Below are positions 44,169-51,717 of a stretch of 64,000 bases of DNA, piece by piece (position 1 is the first letter of the stretch; the number at the start of each line of letters is the position of its first letter). The notes under the pieces were generated by a model. That model saw only the letters and a list, made by a program, of their open reading frames with translations. It had not been told where the DNA came from and did not search any database. A program made the position numbers and the translations under genes. Source of the stretch: RGDT01 sp964630925 (GTDB taxonomy: Bacteria > Planctomycetota > Planctomycetia > Gemmatales > Gemmataceae); NCBI GenBank assembly GCA_964630925.1, contig CAZVZK010000003.1:1-64000 (forward strand), in the 5' to 3' direction.

Positions 44169-45304
44169 GCAGCCATCAGCCGAGCCGTCTCCTGCCCGTC
44201 CATGATCAAGAACTGCGATTCCCGGCCCTGCGTCTTCAGGCGGGCGACCTCCCCTTCCGCGTGGCGGATGACCGCTTCGGAGATGTTGCCGACGAACTGG
44301 ATCACGAACAGGTCTGCGGGGCTTTGGAACAGACGAACAACCTGATCCCCGTTCTTGCCGCAGTCGCCAATCTCCATCACGTTTTTCCGCAGCCCGTTCC
44401 CCTTCAGGAGAAACGCCGTGGCCCTTCTGGCCCCCCCGACGAGGACGTTCGACGTGTACAGGTCATTGATCTCACCGCCCCAGTCCTTCTTGTGGAGGGC
44501 GACGGCGAGGATCTCTTCCAGCGCCAGTTGAACCGTCTCCTCTGACAAGTCGAGATACCCGGCCTTCAGGTGCGGGGCGACCGACACGGCACTCGTTTCG
44601 CGCACCTTCGCGAAGCTGTCGATGTCGTCGAGGAAAACGCGGTCCTTCGTCGTGGGGCTGCCCGCGAACTTCGTCACGTTCTGCACCACGCTGCCCTTCT
44701 CGGCAACCGCGTTATTCACGTCGCCACGGTTGTTGTTCGTCTGGTTGAAGATCATCGGAAGCGCTGGCTCCACAGGACGGGCAGGCAGTCGAAGAAACCC
44801 ACGGAACGGCTTGTCCACGGGGCCGCCCGCCAAGTGGTCCCCCATGTCGTAGCCGCGCTGGGAGACGTGGTACACCCCACGCCCCTTCAACACGATGAAC
44901 CCATGACGAACAAGCTCATCACGGGCATGTTCATACTGGCTCCGCACTCTCCCCCTGAATGGCTCAGGTTTGAATTCTGCGACAAGGACGCTCAGCAACC
45001 CGTCTTCCTCGATGAAGTGCATCATCCCATCGGGTGCCCCTGCCCCGCGCACAAGGAGGGCCACCGCTTCGGCACCAAGCTGCACTTCTTCGCTGTTCAG
45101 GGCGTCGTCGATCAGCCGGCGAACCTGACGCGCAGACTCCAGACAGAACTGTCGCTCGAACGAGCCAGCCACCCAGAAATGAGTTCCCTCGCGTTCGTCA
45201 TCCCCCACAACAGATTTGATGCCGCTGATCTTGGAGGCATCGTACTCAGTCTTCGTCTCCGAATCCCCGAAGTGCTGCGGGGTCGCCAATCGGATCGTTT
45301 TCAT
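44108..45304 (-). CDS. Putative conflict-system protein with GDVNN motif and conserved C-terminal domain
   Basis: 398 residues. The N-terminus has a small domain (about 1-65) and a winged-helix-like region (about 78-155, ending VYHVSQRGYDM). A linker motif TNNNRGDVNNAV with GSVVQNV follows at about 189-210. The C-terminal domain (about 230-383) contains NDLYTSNVLVGGARRATAFL, KG, GKNGDQVVRLF and ADLFVIQFVG, a recurring pattern I associate with bacterial nuclease-like proteins, but the acidic residue two before the lysine is missing. ATG 45304 has GAGG about 9 bp upstream. It is 33 bp after the gene at 45338, which also carries GDVNN. Confidence 0.7.
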   Translation of the reverse strand: MKTIRLATPQHFGDSETKTEYDASKISGIKSVVGDDEREGTHFWVAGSFERQFCLESARQVRRLIDDALNSEEVQLGAEAVALLVRGAGAPDGMMHFIEEDGLLSVLVAEFKPEPFRGRVRSQYEHARDELVRHGFIVLKGRGVYHVSQRGYDMGDHLAGGPVDKPFRGFLRLPARPVEPALPMIFNQTNNNRGDVNNAVAEKGSVVQNVTKFAGSPTTKDRVFLDDIDSFAKVRETSAVSVAPHLKAGYLDLSEETVQLALEEILAVALHKKDWGGEINDLYTSNVLVGGARRATAFLLKGNGLRKNVMEIGDCGKNGDQVVRLFQSPADLFVIQFVGNISEAVIRHAEGEVARLKTQGRESQFLIMDGQETARLMAAYGKLPTPAVPLLPAPAPAS

Positions 45305-45337
45305 GGCCCACAACCTCAGAGCGTGCCTGTGCGGTCC

Positions 45338-46129
45338 TCAGCTTACTCCTTGAATCTCGTTGTTCACGTCACCGCCGTTGTAGTTCGTCTGGGCGAGGTG
45401 CTGCACGAACTGGTTCTCGATGTATTGCGTGATGTGGACAACCCGTTCCTTGGCAGGCTTTGGTTTCGGGAGTGCAGGGCTGCTCAGCAGGGTAGGCGGT
45501 TTCGGCATCGCGGGGATTCCGAGATCGTCGAAGAGGGCATGCTGCTTGGCCAGTTCGCCGAGTTTCGCATCGAACGCGGCCTTGACCTGTGCGGGCAGAG
45601 CCTCATTGTACGCCTTCACCTGCTGGTTGATCTTCACCGCGCAGTCAGCGATTAAGTCAAGATTCTGCCGGATCTCCTGCCTCACTCGCTGTTCGTCGTC
45701 GGGCGACCCCCAGAGGATCACGTCGAACTGAATCGTGTTGCCGCAAACCTCGCCTCTTGGGTAGGTTAAGCCGCAGGTACTCGGGGCATATTGCAGCAGA
45801 TCCTCTTCCCCGGAGAACGGGATACTCAAGCGGACGACCTGCCTCTGATACAGTCGGCCCCGGTCCCCGAACTGCTCGAAGGGAAGCTGTGAGCCGTCGA
45901 ACTGCTCCGAGCGAAATTCGCGCCCCATCTTGTCAAAGCTGATGGCCAATGGAGCCACAAGGGCACTTCTGACGAGTCCGCCGAGGAAGGCGTCGGTCAA
46001 CTGGTCAAGGTTCGAGAGGCCCCGAATCTTGTTCAGCACGGTGCGCGTATGGCGGTCGAGCGCGTCGGAAAGACGAGGCTCTCGCTTGGCAGGGTGCCCC
46101 TTGCTGAACAGGTTCGATCTGATGAACAT
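45338..46129 (-). CDS. Hypothetical partner protein with C-terminal GDVNN motif
   Basis: 263 residues starting MFIRSNLFSKG. The middle (VVRLSIPFSGEEDLLQYAPSTCGL, about 110-133) and the helical AVKINQQVKAYNEALPAQVKAAF (about 172-194) suggest a globular plus helical protein; no family was recognised. The last residues include YNGGDVNNEIQGVS, echoing the motif in the next gene. GGAGAG lies 8 bp before the ATG. The two genes form a likely operon. Confidence 0.65.
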   Translation of the reverse strand: MFIRSNLFSKGHPAKREPRLSDALDRHTRTVLNKIRGLSNLDQLTDAFLGGLVRSALVAPLAISFDKMGREFRSEQFDGSQLPFEQFGDRGRLYQRQVVRLSIPFSGEEDLLQYAPSTCGLTYPRGEVCGNTIQFDVILWGSPDDEQRVRQEIRQNLDLIADCAVKINQQVKAYNEALPAQVKAAFDAKLGELAKQHALFDDLGIPAMPKPPTLLSSPALPKPKPAKERVVHITQYIENQFVQHLAQTNYNGGDVNNEIQGVS

Positions 46130-46242
46130 GGCGAACTCTCCCCAAGTAGCCCCCTCGTCAACACGGCATCCTACCAAACTGCTGCGTCCGCCAGAAGCTT
46201 AGTTGGTGGCAGCGCGTCGCGGTGCCCTCCTGTGCAGGGTCG

Positions 46243-46554
46243 TCAGTTCCAAGGCGCGTTGCTGTCGTTGGCCCTCAGCCGCCTCCTCATCTCGTCGGCG
46301 TTGCGGTCGATGGCGTCGTGCTTCTGCTTCTTCAGGAAGAGTTCCCGGTACTTCTTCAGCGTCTTCACGAGTTCCTGATGGAGTTCAGACAGGCAACTCG
46401 CGGGGATGGCGAGTTCAAGGGGCGTCGTCTCCGCTTCCTCGCCCGCCCCGATGTGCAGGGTAAGGTTCAGGTTCCGCAGGTCGTCGGCCCACTCCATCTC
46501 GAACCCGGCAACGGGCAGTTTCGGTGTCTTGGGTTTCGCCTTCTTGCGTGCCAT
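46243..46554 (-). CDS. Small hypothetical protein
   Basis: 103 residues, basic N-terminus (MARKKAKPKTPKL), a beta segment (DLRNLNLTLHIG) and a helical C-terminus. GAGG is 7 bp before the ATG. The region 46555-46853 upstream has no gene but contains a hairpin. Confidence 0.6.
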   Translation of the reverse strand: MARKKAKPKTPKLPVAGFEMEWADDLRNLNLTLHIGAGEEAETTPLELAIPASCLSELHQELVKTLKKYRELFLKKQKHDAIDRNADEMRRRLRANDSNAPWN

Positions 46555-46794
46555 GATCGAGCCTCGTGGTGCGGAGGGATTGCTCTGCTTCTGCTCCCTG
46601 ACGGCTTTCTCGGCGGCGCTCCTATGCGCCTCCCGCCGCTCCCTCTTGGGTATACAGATTTCCCCTGCCCCATTATCCCCGCTTGTGTCCCTGACAGCAA
46701 GTAGGATCGGCGATTTTTGTACAGTTCTGTCGCGCGGCTTTCCGGGGTATGCCTCGTGCGCAAAAACTGAGGCATGTTGCGACCTACAACAACA

Positions 46795-46827
46795 GGCCCC
46801 ATCTCAGCCTCGCGCGGAGATGGGGCC
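46795..46827. terminator. Hairpin downstream of the 46854 gene
   Basis: Perfect 11-bp arms GGCCCCATCTC (46795-46805) and complement (46817-46827), 11-nt loop, about 30 bp after the leftward gene's stop. On the minus strand TGTTGTTG follows. It is probably a terminator. Confidence 0.65.
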
Positions 46828-46853
46828 TTGTTCAGTTGGACAGCGGCAGAGCC

Positions 46854-47084
46854 TCACGGGGCAGGTGGGGCAGGCGGCAAGGGTTGTTTCTGCACGATGG
46901 TCCCGGTGATCTGCGACCCTGCGGGCAAGGTCATCCCACCCCCTCCCGGTGCTGCGATGTTAATAGCGTGGCCCAGCGTGATCACGAGCCGGCCATAGAG
47001 CGGCAGGTCTTGCGGGGAGTCGTCTTGGATAGTCGGCGTCTGGCCTGAGAAGGACACGTCGAGCGCGATGGTGTAGCGGAACAT
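46854..47084 (-). CDS. Small hypothetical protein
   Basis: 76 residues, beta-rich start (MFRYTIALDVSFSGQ) and a Pro/Gly-rich end (APGGGG ... PPAPPAP). GGGGGAAAAG precedes the ATG. The function is unknown. Confidence 0.6.
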   Translation of the reverse strand: MFRYTIALDVSFSGQTPTIQDDSPQDLPLYGRLVITLGHAINIAAPGGGGMTLPAGSQITGTIVQKQPLPPAPPAP

Positions 47085-47142
47085 CTTTTCCCCCTTTCTG
47101 TGGCATTGTACCCGACTCAGCGGGGAAGGCCAGCGTGACTGC

Positions 47143-47628
47143 TCAGCCGATGACACGCAGTTTCCGGGGCTTCGGCTCGGCGGCTTCCTTCTGGTTCTTC
47201 CGCCGGGTCTCCCAAGCCCGCTTCGCCCGGTCGCTCCGCTCCTTGGCCTCGTGAAGCCCCTTCAACCGCTCCAACTTCCAGCGGAGCGCATCAACGGCAC
47301 AGTGACCGAGCCAGAAGTGAAGCTCGACCCTCTCGCCCCTGTCAAGGCCCTTGCAGTCGAGATCGTCCACGTCCAGTTTGATCGAGAGCGTGTCATCGTT
47401 GCTCGTCGAACTCTTGACGTGGAAACGCCGCGTCTTCTTCGGGGCTGCGTGCGTGTCGTCCGCCTCGGAGCGGAGCAGGTTCGCCAGAGTCTCGGCGGCT
47501 TCGTCGTCGTCCATCTCGGCTTCGGCTTTCAGCCGCTCGATCATGTCCTGCATGAAGTAGTGCAGGGCAAGAGCCACGTCGTCGGCGACCATCTCAGCAG
47601 CCAGTTCGGCGGTCTCGTCGGCGGTCAT
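47143..47628 (-). CDS. Hypothetical acidic helical protein
   Basis: 161 residues. An acidic helical N-terminus (MTADETAELAAEMVADDVALAL), a beta segment in the middle (DTLSIKLDVDDLDCKG) and a Lys/Arg-rich helical C-terminus (SDRAKRAWETRRKNQKE). AGGAGA lies about 10 bp upstream. No family was recognised. Confidence 0.6.
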   Translation of the reverse strand: MTADETAELAAEMVADDVALALHYFMQDMIERLKAEAEMDDDEAAETLANLLRSEADDTHAAPKKTRRFHVKSSTSNDDTLSIKLDVDDLDCKGLDRGERVELHFWLGHCAVDALRWKLERLKGLHEAKERSDRAKRAWETRRKNQKEAAEPKPRKLRVIG

Positions 47629-47703
47629 GTGTCGGGTCTCCTGAGTTCGGCTTCCCCGTCGCGGGTTGGCCCATACAGTTAGCGGGTGTCAGTCGTAGAC
47701 TGT

Positions 47704-47758
47704 ACTTTAACGGGGGTATCGGACAGGCAGCGGCGCACTTTAAGGGGCTTATCGGACA
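47704..47758 (+). repeat. 22-bp direct repeats at the start of the HTH gene
   Basis: Copies at 47704-47725 and 47737-47758 match at 19 of 22 positions (core ACTTTAA ... TATCGGACA), 33 bp apart; the second ends on the ATG. The arrangement suggests autoregulatory operator sites. Confidence 0.65.
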
Positions 47759-48108
47759 TGAGGGACGCGCTTGCGAAATTGTCCGACGACTATTTCGCGT
47801 TCCAGAAGGTAGCGGAGAAGCTGCGGGACGGGGCGGTCCCTGATGCGGCCTTGCCTGCCCTTCTCATCAGGATCGACCGCTTTGCACAGGCCATCAGGCG
47901 GGACGCTGACGCCATCCGCGAGGCTGCGGGCAAGCCCAGAGGGAAGGGGCAGCCAAGGGCCGTGCCCAGCCCCGCCAGCGTCAAGAAGCTCCACGACGAG
48001 GGGGCCAGCGTGGCTGATCTGGCGCGGCGGTTCAGATGTAGCCGCGCCTCGATCTACCGCGCGCTGGAGAGGGCAGGCAGCGGAGAGAGGCAGCAGTCTG
48101 CCGTCTAG
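47758..48108 (+). CDS. HTH protein with resolvase-type C-terminal DNA-binding domain
   Basis: 116 residues. The N-terminus is helical (MRDALAKLSDDYFAFQKVAEKL); the C-terminal 40 residues (SVKKLHDEGASVADLARRF and CSRASIYRALE) form an HTH like those at the end of resolvases. AAGGGG is about 10 bp upstream of the ATG; a GTG at 47686 would extend the frame across the direct repeats. It is the only rightward gene in the cargo block after 44168, so it may regulate its leftward neighbours. Confidence 0.68.
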   Translation: MRDALAKLSDDYFAFQKVAEKLRDGAVPDAALPALLIRIDRFAQAIRRDADAIREAAGKPRGKGQPRAVPSPASVKKLHDEGASVADLARRFRCSRASIYRALERAGSGERQQSAV

Positions 48109-49179
48109 TCAATCTGCCTCTTCCTGCATCGTCCGAAGTGCGGCGCAGAGTGACCTGATGCCCTTCAGGAATCGCCACACTGCTGCCGGGTCCACTTGCC
48201 GCTTGCCGTTGTGGACGACGTTGTTCCGCTCTTCAATGGCATCCCGACAGGCTTGGATGACCTCCAGAGGCACATGTTCTTCCGGCAGGATGACTGGGAA
48301 CAAGTACGAAATCGTTGCAGTGAACCCCAAGTGTTCAACATGCTTGGCCAAGCTGCCTGCCTGAACTCTCCCGGAAAACCGGCTTGCCCATAGTTCGGAT
48401 TTCGCCTTCTTGGCAAACTGGTGGACGGCGAACTCAAGAGCCGATACGCTTTCCGTCACTGCTGCTCGCTCATGCCCAGCCCGTAGATGCTCCTCAGCGT
48501 TGGCCAAGAGTTGCCCAACGAGCGGCGGCTTTCGCCCCTGCTGGACGTGATTGCATAGAGCAGCCCAGTCAGATTCAACTATACAGCGTTCCTGACTCGG
48601 CACCATTCCTTGCCATTCGATTACCGGCGGGGCCGTCAAGTCGAACCACGGGCCATCTGCGATCCGCGCCTTCGCGGCAAGTGCGTGAAGCTCAGCGTAC
48701 AACGATCCAGACACAGCGGCACGCTCTTTGAGCCAAGACTGGCCTTTAGCAGCCCGAACGTAGCCTACGAACCTGTTGTAATGCCTGATGGCCGCTGCGT
48801 AAGCCTCTCTGCTCATCACGCTATAGTTGCGAACAGCATCTTCGCCAAACAACTCGTTCAGCTTGTTGATGCCAGAACCCGCGCCCATTGCTGCTGCAAG
48901 TTCTGTCACATTCTCGGTTGTCGATAGTCCCGATACCGTGCAGATCACCTTGTCAACTATGATATTGACATAGTTTCCCATGTTGTCAGCATCGAAGCCG
49001 TCCAGATGCCCCACGCAGCTTGCGTCGATGCTGTATCGAACCACCATGCCGCTGTCGGCGACTTCGAGGCTGTTGTCCTTAGCCAGCGGAAGCCAGCCCG
49101 AAAACTGCAACGTGCCGCTTCCCCGGTCTGAAGCGATCTGCGTTGGGATCGTGAACCGGACTTCGACAGGGAGCGTCAT
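48109..49179 (-). CDS. HEPN-like domain protein (candidate RNase effector)
   Basis: 356 residues. The N-terminal two thirds are beta-rich then helical, no family recognised. The C-terminal third (about 220-345) is helical with ERAAVTESVSALEFAVHQFAKK and the motif RNNVVH (Arg318-His323), the Rx4-6H signature of HEPN nucleases. Such domains are frequent in abortive-infection systems. It is convergent with the HTH gene (no gap). Activity is inferred from the motif only. Confidence 0.65.
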   Translation of the reverse strand: MTLPVEVRFTIPTQIASDRGSGTLQFSGWLPLAKDNSLEVADSGMVVRYSIDASCVGHLDGFDADNMGNYVNIIVDKVICTVSGLSTTENVTELAAAMGAGSGINKLNELFGEDAVRNYSVMSREAYAAAIRHYNRFVGYVRAAKGQSWLKERAAVSGSLYAELHALAAKARIADGPWFDLTAPPVIEWQGMVPSQERCIVESDWAALCNHVQQGRKPPLVGQLLANAEEHLRAGHERAAVTESVSALEFAVHQFAKKAKSELWASRFSGRVQAGSLAKHVEHLGFTATISYLFPVILPEEHVPLEVIQACRDAIEERNNVVHNGKRQVDPAAVWRFLKGIRSLCAALRTMQEEAD

Positions 49180-49264
49180 TCGTTCATCTCATGGCTACCG
49201 TGTGCTACTCTGGCTGACTCATGCCGGGGCGTATCCGTGTAGATCCAGCTTCCGGCTCTGAGGT

Positions 49265-49801
49265 TCAGCCCTTCTCCAAGTTGTGCCACTCTTGGTGAAC
49301 CTTGCGGATAGCGGGGAACCCGGAGTTCACCGGATGAAGCCGCTTGGCGTAGGGTTCAGGCAGGTCGAACATCCTCCTGATCTCGTCATGGTACTGGCGC
49401 TTGAACCGCTCGTTGTCCAACTTTCCGCCATCAAGGTACATGCCGCAGGCAAGTTCGTAAGCGTTCAAGAATGCCTCAACCGCCTCTTCATAGGCTACGT
49501 TGATGGCTGCGATCAGGCGACTCTCGTCGGCGGGAATCTTGCTCGCAACCCGGCCTGCCTGCAACTCCGTCACCCGCAGGCATAACTCGCGGGCCTTCGT
49601 GCGTGTGTCGTTGATCAGCCGCAAGATCGATATTTCAGACTCGGCAGCCAGCCGCCTGCCCGTCTCCTTGGCGATGGTGTTCGCTGCATCGGCGCGATCC
49701 CCGGCCTCCTTGGCGCTCGCCTTGTTCAAAAAGTAACTGATGAGCGACCAGAGGAAAGCCAGCCCTGAGAAAGTGGCGATAACCCAATCCTTCGTTTCCA
49801 T
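49265..49801 (-). CDS. Single-pass membrane protein with helical cytoplasmic part
   Basis: 178 residues. An N-terminal transmembrane helix (WVIATFSGLAFLWSLISYFL, about 5-24) precedes a long helical, charged region (DRADAANTIAKETGRRLAAESEI). No domain was recognised. Its start lies next to the stop of the small PKK protein gene at 49804. Membrane location with the cargo genes suggests a role in the host envelope or in exclusion. Confidence 0.6.
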   Translation of the reverse strand: METKDWVIATFSGLAFLWSLISYFLNKASAKEAGDRADAANTIAKETGRRLAAESEISILRLINDTRTKARELCLRVTELQAGRVASKIPADESRLIAAINVAYEEAVEAFLNAYELACGMYLDGGKLDNERFKRQYHDEIRRMFDLPEPYAKRLHPVNSGFPAIRKVHQEWHNLEKG

Positions 49802-49803
49802 AG

Positions 49804-50016
49804 TTACTTCTTGGGGTTGTTGCCGTTGTTGTTCGACTCTGTCTTGCCCCCGCGCTGTGCTTTGCTCGCTGCCGCCTGAGCCACTACCGCCTGAGCCGCT
49901 GCCGCCTGAGCCGCTGCCATCTGCTGCGCCAGCCTCAGCATGGCGTCGATGCTTTCCGTCAGGGGCACTGTCCTCTTCCCGCCCTGCCCGTTGGGCTTGC
50001 CGCTGCTCTGGCTCAT
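49804..50016 (-). CDS. Small Ala-rich helical protein, PKK family member 3
   Basis: 70 residues: a basic Gly/Gln start, a helix SIDAMLRLAQQMAAAQAAAAQ and a Gly/Asn/Ser tail ending NNPKK. GAGG is about 6 bp before the ATG. One of three tandem paralogues. Confidence 0.65.
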   Translation of the reverse strand: MSQSSGKPNGQGGKRTVPLTESIDAMLRLAQQMAAAQAAAAQAVVAQAAASKAQRGGKTESNNNGNNPKK

Positions 50017-50027
50017 GCTCGACCTCG

Positions 50028-50210
50028 TCACTTCTTCGGCGTGTTCCCGCCGTTGTTGGATGAGCCACCTTGAGCCTTGCCGCTCGCCTTCGTAGCTGCC
50101 GCGAGGTTTACCGCCATCATCTGCGACATCGTCAAGTAAGCGTCAAGGCTGAAGCGCCACACCTTCTTCTTGGCCTTGCCCTGTTGACTCGGCTTGTCGT
50201 TCTGGCTCAT
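50028..50210 (-). CDS. Small Ala-rich helical protein, PKK family member 2
   Basis: 60 residues with SLDAYLTMSQMMAVNLAAAT as the helix and a GSSNNGGNTPKK tail. It shares helix register and terminal PKK with its neighbours at 49804 and 50235. The function is unknown. Confidence 0.65.
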   Translation of the reverse strand: MSQNDKPSQQGKAKKKVWRFSLDAYLTMSQMMAVNLAAATKASGKAQGGSSNNGGNTPKK

Positions 50211-50234
50211 GCTGGGGTCTCGCCTCTAGTTGAT

Positions 50235-50420
50235 TCACTTCTTCGGGCCACAAGACCCGCTCCCGCCCGAACTCGTCTTGGGGGCGTTCTGACCTGATCC
50301 TGCCGCACTCTGTGCAGCCGCCAGTGCCGACGCCATCTGTTGTGCCAAGGCATTGAGCGCTTCGAGGCTCTTGCCTTCGAGACTCCCCGGCAGAACCGCT
50401 TTCTCCATCTGCTCGGACAT
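50235..50420 (-). CDS. Small Ala-rich helical protein, PKK family member 1
   Basis: 61 residues with SLEALNALAQQMASALAAAQ and a GSGSCGPKK tail. GAGAAGGA precedes the ATG. First of the three-gene leftward set nearest attR, likely transcribed from the region 50421-50748. Confidence 0.65.
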   Translation of the reverse strand: MSEQMEKAVLPGSLEGKSLEALNALAQQMASALAAAQSAAGSGQNAPKTSSGGSGSCGPKK

Positions 50421-50748
50421 GGTCCTTCTCCAAGGGATCGCTCACTCCCTCCGCTCCCTCGAAGGTCGTGAAACTGCATACAGTAACCTACCACGGCAGC
50501 AGCAGCATTCCAAGGTCAGCAGCGGAGTGCCCATTTTTCACGAATAATCATCTATTCACGAGAAAGGCATTTCCGTCTTTTCGCTGCTCGTGACGCCTGA
50601 ATCGTGCGCGCGCCCTCCCCCTGCGCCAAGGCGGCGGATTGTAGTTTTTCCATGCTGGGGCGCGGGTCGTGGGTGTCCTGCTGAGCTTCCGGGTTGGCGA
50701 GGATGGGCAATCTGGCCCTGATTTTGCAAGATCCCGTCGTCTGTGAGT
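50421..50748. other. Non-coding right end of the prophage
   Basis: No gene supported. It contains an AT-richer patch with direct TTCACGA copies near 50540-50562 and GC-rich runs. It probably holds the promoter for the leftward PKK set and the attR-proximal sequence. Confidence 0.5.
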
Positions 50749-50784
50749 CAGTCCGCGTAGTTGTCTATGGCTGGTTCGACCTCT
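50749..50784. other. attR (right junction)
   Basis: The 19-bp arm CAGTCCGCGTAGTTGTCTA (50749-50767) is followed by 7 bp and TT (50775-50776), then resident portal codons beginning TTC GAC CTC TGG. It is the mirror of attL. Confidence 0.88.
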
Positions 50785-51644
50785 GGGAGCTGACCACCCT
50801 GTACCAGGAGACCGTCGGCTCCGCCTACTGGCTCCTCGACCTCGGCCCCCTCGGCACGCCCGAGGCCATCTGGCCGCTGCCCGCCCACCGCGTCGCCGTC
50901 GCGCCCGGCGGCTACGTCTACCGCACGCCCACGGGCGAGGAGCGCCTCCCGGCGTCCCGCGTCATCGCCTTCCGCTACCCCGACCCGTCCGACCCCTACC
51001 ACTCCGGCCTGTCGCCCCTGCGTGCCTGCTTCGCCCAGGCCCGCCTCGCCCACGAGCTGACCCTCTTCAAACGCACCCGCCTCGACAACCACGCCCTGCC
51101 CGACGCCATCGTCTCGCCCGACACCGTCCTCGGCGAGGACGAGCGCGTCCGCCTCGAGACGCAGTGGAACAACAAGCTGCGCCGCGGCGGCGCCGGGCGT
51201 GTCCTCGTAGCCGAGAGCGCTCTGCGAGTGCAGCTGCTGCAACACTCGATGGGCGACTACGCCGCCCTGGCGGATCTCAAGGCGACGCGCGAGGAGATCT
51301 GCAACGCCTTCCACGTCCCGCCGGCGTTCCTCAGCACCGAGACGAACCTCGCCAACCTCCAGGCCGCCGAGCGGCAGCACCTCTCGCGCGCCATCCTCCC
51401 GCGTCTGCGCCGCCGCGACGAGAAGCTCAACGAGCAGCTCGTGCCGCTCTTCGACCCGACGGGCCGGCTGTTCCTCGCCAGCGACGACCCCTCGCCGGAC
51501 AACCGCGACCTCGCGCTCCGCGAGCGCGAGGTGGCCCTCAAGTACGGCGTCGTCACCGTCAACGAGGCGCGGGCCGCGATGGGCCTGCCGCCCGTCCCGT
51601 GGGGCGACGCGCCGCCGCCGGTCCAGGCGAGCGGCGCGGCGTAA
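50775..51644 (+). pseudogene. Resident phage portal gene, C-terminal part
   Basis: 289 codons continuing the portal started at 11902: FDLWELTTLYQETVGSAYWLLDL, HRVAVAPGGYVYR, and the late PPAFLSTETNLANLQAAERQHLSRAILP typical of HK97 portals. The frame also reads back into prophage DNA to an ATG at 50703, but that leader is not portal-like. Without excision this part lacks its proper N-terminus. Confidence 0.88.
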
Positions 51645-51687
51645 GCGTGCCGTGTCTTCTCTCGGCTGTTCACTGGCTGTTTTCTTA

Positions 51688-51715
51688 CTGACCCCTGACC
51701 CCTGACCCCTGACCC
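51688..51715 (+). repeat. Tandem heptamer (CTGACCC)x4 before the resident protease
   Basis: Four perfect copies end 2 bp before the ATG at 51718, in the place of a ribosome binding site. Copy-number slippage could alter expression of the protease. Confidence 0.7.
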
Positions 51716-51717
51716 CT

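Larger units (their letters stand above)
12277..50776. mobile_element. Complete siphovirus-type prophage inserted in a portal gene
   Basis: About 38.5 kb bounded by a 2-bp TT core shared by both junctions. Perfect 19-bp inverted arms (12286-12304 and 50749-50767) each lie 7 bp inside the core. The element carries an integrase, replication, packaging, head, tail and cargo genes, and is visibly less GC-rich than its flanks. All structural genes seen appear intact. Known: large serine integrases recombine short att sites at a central dinucleotide. Inferred: this element is excisable, because excision regenerates an open portal frame. A recognisable lysis cassette is missing, so functionality is not certain. 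Confidence 0.93.

Noticed and set aside
12276..50772. CT as the recombination core
   Set aside because: CT is also shared at both junctions, but it is off-centre in the dyad and would add one codon to the portal; TT is exactly central and keeps the family spacing.
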